This document shows, piece after piece, positions 1-6,733 of a stretch of 9,137 nucleotides of DNA (its first letter is position 1; every line of letters begins with the position of its first letter). Both the position numbers and the translations under genes were made by a program. The stretch covers positions 1 to 9,137 of the forward strand of contig JAGHDB010000325.1 in assembly GCA_021160155.1 (NCBI GenBank). Direction: 5' to 3'. This DNA is from Bacteroidales bacterium. Its GTDB lineage: Bacteria; Bacteroidota; Bacteroidia; Bacteroidales; UBA12481. The notes beneath the pieces were generated by a model. It saw only the letters and a list, made by a program, of their open reading frames with translations, did no database searches and was not told the DNA's origin.

Positions 1-2715
1 CAACATAATTTATGGATTGTAACTCCACCTGCAGGTGATGCCTATTGCAAAATGGATACAACGGGTACTTCGGTTATTCCTAACGGCAGACTGGTAAAGC
101 CGTATGGGCGGACTTTCAGAACGGCACCTCATCCATTCGGACTGGCACTGTCGCAGGATGGCCAGGTCGCGGTTACTGCCAATTCAGGTACCAGTCCACT
201 CTCTATTACCATTCTCCGTTATCTGAATATGGATTACCCGATCATCCGGCAGATCCCTCCCGGAGCATCCACTAACCGGGGAGTGCTTGCCAGTGTATTT
301 ATGGGACTGGCTGTCTCTCCGGATAATCAAATTGTTTATGTAGCTGGCGGACAGGCTAATGGTATCTATATGTTTGATGTAGAGACCGGAACATCAAAAG
401 GTTTCATCGATTGCAAATATGAATCAGATAATGAACATTTTACAAATGGATACCTGGGGGATATGGTACTGAACCGGGCAGGTAACCGGCTCTATGTGGT
501 GGATCAAATCAATTTTATCCTATTGGTCGTAGACCCGTTGAAACAACAGGTGCTCCACCGGGTCAGAGTGGGTCGCTATCCATTCGGAGTATGCCTTTCA
601 CCTGATGAAACAAAAGTGTACGTGGCAAATGTGGGGATGTTTCAATATACCCGTGTGGCAAGTACAAACCGTGACAGTGTAGAAGCTACTGCGCTTCTCT
701 ATCCTGCTTTTGCATACGGATCTGAAGAGATGATCCATGGCATCCATAATGATACGATAGATATTCCGGGATTAGGTGATCCTAATGTTCCTGAATCCTT
801 TTCGGTATGGACCGTTGACCTGAAACCTGAAACTCCGGTAGTAACGGCAAAAACAAAGACCGGTACGCTGGTCGGAGAAATGCTTGAAGATTTTCCGGCC
901 GTCGGCGGATCCAGTCCGAATTCACTGGTAGCCACTGATAAATATGTATTCTGTAGCAATGGAAGTAATGATAATATTTCGGTGATCGATGTTAAAACAG
1001 ATACGGTATTGCAAAATATCCCTTTGATACTCGATAAACGAATGCGCAGTTTTCGTGGTGTCATTCCGTTTGGATTGGCTGTTTCTCCTGATCAAAAGTG
1101 GCTTTTTGTGGCTGAATCGGGAATTAATGCCATTGGGGTAATTGATATAGACCGGTTAAAACTGGTTGGTCATATTCCGGCCGGCTGGTTCCCGTCAAAA
1201 TTGAAAGTTACTCCGGATGGCAAACAACTGATTGTGGCCAATGCAAAAGGTTTTGGCAGCGGTCCGAATGGAGGTCCGGATTTCAACCGGGGCCCCGAAG
1301 GAAGCTACATCGGAAGCCTTATGAAAGGATCGGTAACGGTCATGAATATTCCGGGGAAAGCAAAATTGAAAAAACTGACCCGTGAAGTCATCCGGAATAA
1401 TTTTAAATTTCAGAAAGCTGATGATCCGGCATTTGCCGAAAGGAGTGAAAACCCGGTGCCATTGTACCCGGGCGCAGGAGATTCTCCGATTAAATACCTG
1501 GTATTTGTCTCTAAAGAGAACCGGACTTATGATGAGGTATTCGGACAATTGCCCGATTCAAGAAGCGAACCCTCACTGGCCCGTTACGGGTTAAATGTTA
1601 CGCTGAAGAACCGCTATACGCATGAAACGATGAAAGGGGTGGATGTGATGGTGAATCATCTTGCCCTGGCTGCCCGCTTTGCAGTGTCAGATAATTTTTA
1701 TGTTGATGCCGATGTATCGGGTGACGGCCATAAATGGCTGTCCGGTACTTATCCGAATGAATGGGTTGAGGCTGCTATGCCGGCAAATTACGGAGGCAAC
1801 CGCAGCTACCGGGCCAATTCAAAAGCACCCGGTATGCTGGCATTTACCGGTGCGGCGGGAGCCGTCTATCCGGAGGATTATAATGAAGCCGGATCATTAT
1901 GGGATCACCTCGATCGCAATAAAATCCCGTTTTATAATTTCGGATTTGCCATCATGTTTGAACCGGGTATTTATCCCAAAGACCATACACATAACGGGGT
2001 TCTGCAACTGGCAAATTTCCCGATGCCCGGACCGCTGTATGATAATACATCCCGTACCTATCCCACATTCAATATGGCTATTCCGGATCAATACCGCATT
2101 GATCAGTTCATCCGGGAATTTAAAGCAAAATGGATGACCCAAAAGCAAGTTAAGTTACCTTCTCTCCTGACCATTATTGTGCCTAATGATCATGGTGCCG
2201 GTAACCGGCCCGAAGCCGGGTATCCTTTCCGTGAAAGCTATATGGCTGACAATGACCTGGCAATCGGACGACTGGTGGAGTTTCTAAGCCATACACCGTT
2301 CTGGAAAAATATGGCCATCGTAATTACGGAGGATGATGCCCAAAACGGAGTAGATCATGTGGATGCACACCGAAGTGTACTGATGGTAATCTCTCCTTAT
2401 GCTAAAAAAGGATTCAAAAGCCATACCCATCTCAGTTTCGGGAGTATTTTTAAAACGTTCTGGAACATATTGGGAACACCCTATCTGAATCAATACGATG
2501 CTGCTGCCAGTGATCTGCATGATCTTTTCACTTCAGAGCCCGATTTTACTCCCTATACCGCAATTCCGTCCGATCCCAGGATCTTTGATCCGGAAAAAGC
2601 CTTCGATCCGCTGGATGAGAATTTCGATTGGAAAGCACTGGATGCTTCACCTGAAATAGATAATCTGAGGGATATGATGAGAGAGAGCAAAGAGATGGAT
2701 GAATGGAGGAAATGA
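1..2715 (+). CDS. Beta-propeller (YVTN/YncE-type) plus phosphoesterase fusion protein, 5'-partial
   Basis: The reading frame is open to the left edge (17 sense codons before the first ATG at 52), so the true start and any signal peptide lie outside the window. Residue numbers below count from that ATG. Residues about 20-430 form a beta-propeller: blades repeat the pattern PFGLAxSPD...VYVAN...VIDVxT (for example near residues 23, 85, 180, 340 and 385). From about residue 480 to the end is an alkaline-phosphatase-superfamily phosphoesterase related to phospholipase C/acid phosphatases. It has the family signature ENRTYDEVFGQ (Glu489), GDGH (Asp558, His560), NDHGAG (Asp713, His714) and TEDDAQNGVDHVDAHRS (Asp761, Asp768, His769, His773), which are plausible metal ligands by family analogy. 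Probably a secreted or periplasmic phosphoesterase/phosphatase; the substrate is unknown and the propeller may bind partner or substrate. It stands alone, ending 172 bp before tRNA-Asp. Architecture is certain; catalytic specificity is inferred. Confidence 0.88.
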   Translation, partial: QHNLWIVTPPAGDAYCKMDTTGTSVIPNGRLVKPYGRTFRTAPHPFGLALSQDGQVAVTANSGTSPLSITILRYLNMDYPIIRQIPPGASTNRGVLASVFMGLAVSPDNQIVYVAGGQANGIYMFDVETGTSKGFIDCKYESDNEHFTNGYLGDMVLNRAGNRLYVVDQINFILLVVDPLKQQVLHRVRVGRYPFGVCLSPDETKVYVANVGMFQYTRVASTNRDSVEATALLYPAFAYGSEEMIHGIHNDTIDIPGLGDPNVPESFSVWTVDLKPETPVVTAKTKTGTLVGEMLEDFPAVGGSSPNSLVATDKYVFCSNGSNDNISVIDVKTDTVLQNIPLILDKRMRSFRGVIPFGLAVSPDQKWLFVAESGINAIGVIDIDRLKLVGHIPAGWFPSKLKVTPDGKQLIVANAKGFGSGPNGGPDFNRGPEGSYIGSLMKGSVTVMNIPGKAKLKKLTREVIRNNFKFQKADDPAFAERSENPVPLYPGAGDSPIKYLVFVSKENRTYDEVFGQLPDSRSEPSLARYGLNVTLKNRYTHETMKGVDVMVNHLALAARFAVSDNFYVDADVSGDGHKWLSGTYPNEWVEAAMPANYGGNRSYRANSKAPGMLAFTGAAGAVYPEDYNEAGSLWDHLDRNKIPFYNFGFAIMFEPGIYPKDHTHNGVLQLANFPMPGPLYDNTSRTYPTFNMAIPDQYRIDQFIREFKAKWMTQKQVKLPSLLTIIVPNDHGAGNRPEAGYPFRESYMADNDLAIGRLVEFLSHTPFWKNMAIVITEDDAQNGVDHVDAHRSVLMVISPYAKKGFKSHTHLSFGSIFKTFWNILGTPYLNQYDAAASDLHDLFTSEPDFTPYTAIPSDPRIFDPEKAFDPLDENFDWKALDASPEIDNLRDMMRESKEMDEWRK

Positions 2716-2820
2716 GTGTGAGTGTGGGTGTGGGTGTGAGTGTGGGTTTGGGTTTGGGTTTGGGAGTGTGGGTGTGAGTGTGAGTGTGAGTGGGAGTGGG
2801 AGTGGAGTTAGGAGTTGGGA
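2714..2820. repeat. Imperfect G/T-rich hexamer repeat, C-free
   Basis: Starting at the stop codon of the phosphoesterase gene is a degenerate tandem array of six-base units of the types GTGTGA, GTGTGG, GTTTGG and GTGGGA. The plus strand has no C between 2689 and 2836 (148 nt), extending beyond the array on both sides. It is non-coding on the plus strand. An apparent minus-strand reading frame across it only yields a low-complexity Pro/His/Thr/Leu/Asn peptide. No function can be assigned. It could fold into G-rich structure, form an RNA-DNA hybrid when transcribed, or be a slippage-prone microsatellite. Confidence 0.85.
2744..2764 (+). other. Canonical G-quadruplex motif (G3T3 x4)
   Basis: Four GGG runs at 2744, 2750, 2756 and 2762 are separated by exactly three TTT spacers, which meets the classical G3+N1-7 rule for an intramolecular G-quadruplex on the plus strand. 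It lies 29 nt after the stop codon of the phosphoesterase gene and about 75 nt before the tRNA-Asp promoter. Whether it folds or matters in the cell is not known. Confidence 0.6.
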
Positions 2821-2838
2821 TATTTTGAGGGTGGAGCG

Positions 2839-2869
2839 TTGTACATTATGAAAATTTCTTCTACATTTG
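2839..2869 (+). promoter_or_regulatory. Bacteroidetes-type promoter of tRNA-Asp
   Basis: TTG at 2839-2841 is followed by a 20-nt spacer and TACATTTG at 2862-2869. This matches the Bacteroidetes primary sigma factor consensus (-33 TTTG, -7 TAnnTTTG) at normal spacing, with only the first T of the -33 box replaced by G. Transcription would begin around 2875, giving a leader of about 12 nt before the mature tRNA. Its position just before a stable RNA gene strongly supports it. Confidence 0.8.
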
Positions 2870-2886
2870 CACGCACATTTTAACCC

Positions 2887-2960
2887 GGTCACGTAGTTCA
2901 ATCGGTTAGAATGCCGGCCTGTCACGCCGGAGGTTGCGAGTTCGAGTCTCGTCGTGACCG
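2887..2960 (+). tRNA. tRNA-Asp (anticodon GTC)
   Basis: A full cloverleaf can be drawn by hand. The acceptor stem GGTCACG (2887-2893) pairs with CGTGACC (2953-2959), with discriminator G at 2960. The anticodon stem is CCGGC/GCCGG (2914-2918 and 2926-2930) around loop CTGTCAC, with anticodon GTC at 2921-2923. The T arm is GCGAG/CTCGT around TTCGAGT, with one G-T wobble. The 3' CCA is not encoded (the DNA reads CAA after the discriminator), so it must be added by nucleotidyltransferase. The gene has its own promoter and terminator and is a single-gene unit. Confidence 0.97.
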
Positions 2961-2973
2961 CAAAAGAGACTTG

Positions 2974-3016
2974 AAGAGTCCCTGTTATTCAGTCAGTAAT
3001 AACAGGGACTCTTTTT
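2974..3016 (+). terminator. Strong intrinsic terminator after tRNA-Asp
   Basis: A perfect 16-bp stem, AAGAGTCCCTGTTATT (2974-2989) with its reverse complement (2998-3013), encloses an 8-nt loop and runs into a T tract at 3012-3016. It begins 13 nt after the tRNA and closes the tRNA unit. It also insulates the glycan-degrading genes downstream, which therefore need their own promoter in 3017-3119. I could not find a convincing TTTG/TAnnTTTG pair at correct spacing there. Confidence 0.92.
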
Positions 3017-3119
3017 CTGCTTGGCTTGTTAGAATTAATATCGGTTATTGTTTTTGAATCCACTTTATTTGACCGAATTATTGTAATTTTCGGAGATTGA
3101 AAAATTATGAGATCATCAA

Positions 3120-5012
3120 ATGAATATGAAAACCTATAGCAATAAGATCTTTTTGCTGGGAATCGGGATATTCCTTTCAGGAGCCTGTCAACGTCCTGAA
3201 ACCGGATCTGTTCAGGATGACTCTCTTGCCATCCCGCTACGGGTAACCACCTTTGATCTAAATCAGGTAAAATTACTCGGTGGTCCTTTTACACACGCCA
3301 TGGAACTCGATGTTCAAACCTTGCTGAATTATGAGCCTGATCGTCTTCTTGCAAAATTCAGATCCGAAGCCGGGCTGAAACCTAAAGAAGAACACTACCA
3401 CGGATGGGAAGATAACACTATATCAGGGCATAGCCTGGGGCATTACCTGAGTGCCATCAGCCTGATGTACCGATCAACCGGCATAGAGGAATTCAAAAAG
3501 CGGGCTGAGTATATCGTAAATGAACTGGCTTTGTGTCAGGATGCTAATGGTGATGGATTCGTCGGTGCTTTTCCGGATGGACAGCGTATTATGGAGAAGG
3601 AGGTGGCCAAAGGAATCATCAATGCCAAACCTTTTGACCTGAATGGCATTTGGGTGCCCTGGTATAACATTCATAAAACTATGGCCGGATTACGGGATGC
3701 CTTTCATTTGTGTGAAATCGAAAAAGCTCTGACGATTGAAAGCAAACTGGGAGACTGGACAGGCATGATACTTTCCGGTTTGGATGACAACCAGATTCAG
3801 GAGATGTTAAAGTGTGAGCACGGAGGGATCAATGAAACACTGGCAGATTTGTATGCGGATACCGGAGAGAAAAAGTATCTGGTAACAGCCCGTAAATTCT
3901 ACCAAAAAGTACTACTCGACTCATTGGCAGAAGGGGTGGATGTATTAGCCGGAAAACACGGTAATACCAATATTCCTAAACTGATTGGTCTGGCACGTCT
4001 TTATGAACTAACAGGGGATACCAATGATTATAAAGCTGCTGATTTCTTTTGGGATCGCGTGGTGCACCATTACACCTATGTGACCGGTGGCAACGGTGAC
4101 AATGAACATTTCGGTCAGCCTGATCATTTCCGTGACCGGCTTGGACCGAACACAACCGAAACCTGCAATGTGTATAATATGCTTAAGCTGACCAGCCATT
4201 TGATCGAATGGGATGGATCTGCAGCTGCAGCAGATTTCTATGAACGGGCTCTCTTTAACCACATTCTTTCTTCACAGAATCCGGTGAATGGTCGGGTCAC
4301 CTATAATCTTTCGCTGGAAATGGGTGGTTTTAAGGCTTTTCAGGATCCGCTATGGTTTACATGCTGTATCGGCACCGGTATGGAGAACCATGCAAAGTAT
4401 GGCCGAAATATTTTTTACCATAATGATAAGGAGTTGTTCGTGAGTCAGTTTATTGCAAGTAAACTGAACTGGACAAAAAAGGGGCTGCTCCTTACGCAGA
4501 GAACGGCTTATCCCGAAGAACAAGCCACACACTTGATTTTTGCCTGTAAGGAGCCTGTCAATCTGACACTCAGAATTCGCTATCCGTTCTGGGCTATTGA
4601 TGGTATGGAGATTAAAGTGAATGACCGTCCTTTCAGATTCAGTCAGCATCCGGGAACTTTTGTGGCAATCCCGCGAACCTGGAAAGATGGAGACCGTGTG
4701 GATGTCTCTTTCCCTTTTACACTACGTCTGGAGCCGATGCCGGATGATACGAACCGGGTAGCCATTATGTACGGTGCATTGGTAATGGCTGGAGAACTCG
4801 GACCGGTAAATGACCCTGATGCATCAAAAAAAGACTATGTTCCTGTGATAAGATCTGACAGCCGGAATCCTGCCGATTGGTTGATACCTGTTGAAGGAAA
4901 ACCGAATCACTTTATGATGAAGGACGTTGGATTTCCCAGGAATGTGCCTTTGAAACCTTTTTATGTAGTTTATAATGAACGATATACCGTTTATTGGGAT
5001 CTTGTTGAGTAA
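3120..5012 (+). CDS. Lipoprotein beta-L-arabinofuranosidase-like glycoside hydrolase (DUF1680; GH127/GH146 type)
   Basis: A 630-residue protein, the usual length for DUF1680 enzymes, which remove terminal beta-L-arabinofuranose from plant or algal glycans. It has an N-terminal lipoprotein signal: a basic start, a hydrophobic core at residues 10-20, and Cys23 in LSGAC. The family block HGWEDNTISGHSLGHYLSA is at about residues 94-112. By alignment to the characterised Bifidobacterium GH127 enzyme, the active site is complete: Glu329 (in GDNEHF, acid/base), Glu347 and Cys349 (in TETCNVYN), and Cys415-Cys416 (in FTCCIGTG), where Cys415 would be the nucleophile and the rest Zn ligands. The C-terminal third is beta-rich. 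ATG 3126 is an alternative start two codons in; both give the same signal peptide, and no Shine-Dalgarno decides. The sulfatase gene follows after 47 bp. The family is firm; the exact sugar linkage is inferred. Confidence 0.93.
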   Translation: MNMKTYSNKIFLLGIGIFLSGACQRPETGSVQDDSLAIPLRVTTFDLNQVKLLGGPFTHAMELDVQTLLNYEPDRLLAKFRSEAGLKPKEEHYHGWEDNTISGHSLGHYLSAISLMYRSTGIEEFKKRAEYIVNELALCQDANGDGFVGAFPDGQRIMEKEVAKGIINAKPFDLNGIWVPWYNIHKTMAGLRDAFHLCEIEKALTIESKLGDWTGMILSGLDDNQIQEMLKCEHGGINETLADLYADTGEKKYLVTARKFYQKVLLDSLAEGVDVLAGKHGNTNIPKLIGLARLYELTGDTNDYKAADFFWDRVVHHYTYVTGGNGDNEHFGQPDHFRDRLGPNTTETCNVYNMLKLTSHLIEWDGSAAAADFYERALFNHILSSQNPVNGRVTYNLSLEMGGFKAFQDPLWFTCCIGTGMENHAKYGRNIFYHNDKELFVSQFIASKLNWTKKGLLLTQRTAYPEEQATHLIFACKEPVNLTLRIRYPFWAIDGMEIKVNDRPFRFSQHPGTFVAIPRTWKDGDRVDVSFPFTLRLEPMPDDTNRVAIMYGALVMAGELGPVNDPDASKKDYVPVIRSDSRNPADWLIPVEGKPNHFMMKDVGFPRNVPLKPFYVVYNERYTVYWDLVE

Positions 5013-5031
5013 CCTGCAATCTGTAACTTTT
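5002..5031 (+). promoter_or_regulatory. Weak candidate promoter before the sulfatase gene
   Basis: CTTG (TTG at 5002-5004), a 19-nt spacer and TAACTTTT (5024-5031) partly resemble the Bacteroidetes consensus TTTG-N19-21-TAnnTTTG, with one mismatch in each box. It overlaps the stop codon of the preceding hydrolase gene. With only 47 bp between the two genes, read-through from upstream is at least as likely. Confidence 0.25.
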
Positions 5032-5059
5032 TTTACCTTAGCATCAAATCTGTTTAACT

Positions 5060-6517
5060 ATGAAACTTAAATCTTCTTATCTGCTGGCACCGTTTGTCGG
5101 ACTGGCAATGGCAGGATGTGCAAAAGCACCGGATACCACAACCCCGAATGTAGTGCTGATTTTTATCGATGACCTGGGATACGGAGATCTGGGTACCTAT
5201 GGCGCTACGGGTTATGAAACTCCCAATTTGGATCAACTCGCTACCAGGGGTTTAAGGTTTACCCATTTTTACGCGGCTCAGGCTGTTTGCAGCGCTTCAA
5301 GGGCCGGCCTTCTGACAGGTTGTTATCCCAACCGGATAGGGATTACCGGTGCACTCGGACCCAATGCGAAGCATGGTATAAGTAATGAAGAACTGACCAT
5401 AGCCGAAATGCTGAAAACAAAAGGTTACGCAACGGGTATCGTCGGTAAATGGCATCTGGGTCATCACAAACAATTTCTGCCCCTGCAGCATGGGTTTGAT
5501 GAGTACCTCGGGTTACCCTATTCCAATGATATGTGGCCGGTGGATTTTGACGGTACTCCGGTAACAAAAGATTCAAAAAAACCCTGGAAAGCAAACTATC
5601 CACCACTTCCGCTTATTGACGGAAACGAGGTAATCGATACCATTAAAACACTGGATGATCAGAGCCGTTTAACGACATTATACACCGAAAGAGCTGTTCA
5701 ATTTATCGAGAATCATAAAAACGAACCATTCTTTCTATACCTTCCTCACAGTATGGTTCATGTTCCCCTGGGAGTATCTGACAAGTTCAGGGGGAAAAGC
5801 AAACAGGGAATGTTCGGGGATGTAATGATGGAAGTTGACTGGTCCGTTGGTGAGATTATCAAAACACTTGACCGTTTAAAACTTTCAAAGAAAACATTAG
5901 TGATTTTTACGGCGGATAACGGTCCCTGGCTGAATTTTGGTAACCACGCCGGTAACACCGGCGGACTTCGTGAAGGGAAAGGTACCAGTTTTGAAGGCGG
6001 GCAGCGGGAGCCCTGTATTATGGTGTGGCCCGGAGTGATACCTGCCGGAAAGATGACCAGCCAATTATCTTCAACTATCGATATTCTACCCACACTGGCA
6101 GAGATTACAGGATGCAGCCTTCCGGCACATAAAATTGACGGGGTCAGTATCCTGCCGATCATGAAAGGAGACCTGAAAGCCGAACCCCGCAAAGAGTTCT
6201 ATTTCTATTACCACAGGAATTCCCTTGAAGGAGTCAGAAAAGGAACCTGGAAACTGGTACTGCCTCACGATTACCGTTCCTATGAGGGAGTATTGCCCGG
6301 AAATGACGGCTGGCCGGGTGCTTATGGGAAAGGACATACCGAACTGGCCCTGTATGACCTGAGACGTGATCCGGGTGAAGAGTACGACGTCCAGGCACTC
6401 TATCCTGAAAAAGTGGCTGAACTCATGAAAGTGGTAGAAAAAGCACGTGAAGACCTGGGAGATGACCTGACCGGAAATCCCGGAAAAAACAGAAGAGAAC
6501 CCGGAAGGCTCAAGTAA
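5060..6517 (+). CDS. Lipoprotein sulfatase (family S1, arylsulfatase A-like)
   Basis: A 485-residue type I sulfatase that hydrolyses sulfate esters, probably on a polysaccharide. It has a lipoprotein signal peptide with AMAGC (Cys20). The formylglycine motif CSASRAGLLTG starts at Cys77. It is the Cys type with Ala in place of the commoner Pro, so it can be matured by a formylglycine-generating enzyme or an anaerobic SME; neither gene is in the window. Metal and sulfate ligands expected of the family are visible: Asp37-Asp38 (FIDDLGYGD), Lys130 and His132 (GKWHLG), His234 (MVHVP), Asp286-Asn287 (TADNGP) and Lys307 (GKGTSFEGG). The C-terminal subdomain has the usual LYDLRRDPGEEYD element at about residues 432-444. 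It lies 47 bp after the GH127-type gene and probably acts on the same glycan. The S1 subfamily and substrate cannot be read by eye. Confidence 0.95.
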   Translation: MKLKSSYLLAPFVGLAMAGCAKAPDTTTPNVVLIFIDDLGYGDLGTYGATGYETPNLDQLATRGLRFTHFYAAQAVCSASRAGLLTGCYPNRIGITGALGPNAKHGISNEELTIAEMLKTKGYATGIVGKWHLGHHKQFLPLQHGFDEYLGLPYSNDMWPVDFDGTPVTKDSKKPWKANYPPLPLIDGNEVIDTIKTLDDQSRLTTLYTERAVQFIENHKNEPFFLYLPHSMVHVPLGVSDKFRGKSKQGMFGDVMMEVDWSVGEIIKTLDRLKLSKKTLVIFTADNGPWLNFGNHAGNTGGLREGKGTSFEGGQREPCIMVWPGVIPAGKMTSQLSSTIDILPTLAEITGCSLPAHKIDGVSILPIMKGDLKAEPRKEFYFYYHRNSLEGVRKGTWKLVLPHDYRSYEGVLPGNDGWPGAYGKGHTELALYDLRRDPGEEYDVQALYPEKVAELMKVVEKAREDLGDDLTGNPGKNRREPGRLK

Positions 6518-6733
6518 TTGCATGGTTTTTGAAAGGCTTTTGCTAAAGAAAGAAACTCTTTTGGATGATCAAAACCATATTACCCGGGAACATCTTCAGA
6601 AGAACCCTGACCAGGCACGTTTGTTGCAGGAGGTCACCGTGATTTTATTGTCCTGGTTTTCTCCCGGACTATTTCTGGAGATCATATCATTAGTATTCAG
6701 GTTTAAATTATCAGTGATATAAGTTAAAAGTTG
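6518..6733. other. 216-bp spacer between convergent genes with nested inverted repeats
   Basis: No recognisable gene and no classical terminator for either flanking gene was found here. Visible pairings are ATGGTTTT (6522-6529) with AAAACCAT (6572-6579), then a nested set: CCGGGA (6584-6589) with TCCCGG (6662-6667), ACCAGG (6610-6615) with CCTGGT (6652-6657), and CACG (6616-6619) with CGTG (6638-6641). A further ATATCA/TGATAT pair is at 6684-6689 and 6715-6720. These could shape 3' ends of the convergent transcripts, but no U tract follows them. Confidence 0.4.
6522..6722 (+). CDS. Doubtful small ORF after the sulfatase gene (66 codons)
   Basis: An ATG four nt after the sulfatase stop opens a 66-codon frame. 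Its first part is charged and helix-like (EHLQKNPDQARLLQEV) and its last 25 residues are hydrophobic. I recognise no family. Codon use in the first two thirds is not unlike that of the neighbouring genes, so it could be a small membrane-associated protein, a decayed gene remnant, or chance. It occupies nearly all of the convergent spacer and overlaps the inverted repeats described there, which argues against coding. Listed only so that the spacer is not silently treated as empty. Confidence 0.15.
   Translation: MVFERLLLKKETLLDDQNHITREHLQKNPDQARLLQEVTVILLSWFSPGLFLEIISLVFRFKLSVI

Noticed and set aside
1661..2137. Plus-strand 158-codon frame inside the phosphoesterase gene
   Set aside because: It is an out-of-frame shadow. 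The main frame carries the conserved phosphoesterase motifs across the same bases.
2647..2925. Minus-strand 92-codon frame with a Pro/His/Thr/Leu/Asn repeat peptide
   Set aside because: It is the complement of the G/T-rich repeat, overlaps the phosphoesterase 3' end and the tRNA gene, and has no plausible start context. The repetitive peptide is a by-product of the DNA repeat.
3017..3119. TTTG and TAATTTTC elements as a promoter for the GH127-type gene
   Set aside because: The available TTTG boxes lie 12 or 27 nt from TAATTTTC, not the 19-21 nt expected, and the box lacks the final G. A promoter must exist here but I cannot place it.
3107..3139. Ten-codon ORF (ATG 3107) overlapping the start of the GH127-type gene, as a possible leader peptide
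   Set aside because: There is no ribosome binding site, no special codon pattern and no attenuator-like structure. The overlap is readily explained by chance in an AT-rich 5' region.
5758..6523. Long minus-strand frames of 144 and 145 codons opposite the sulfatase gene
   Set aside because: They lie antisense to a clear sulfatase with all catalytic motifs, resemble no family, and reflect codon bias on the coding strand.
6684..6720. ATATCA/TGATAT inverted repeat as a terminator for rsmD or the sulfatase
   Set aside because: The stem is short and AT-rich, the loop is 25 nt, and no T tract follows on either strand.
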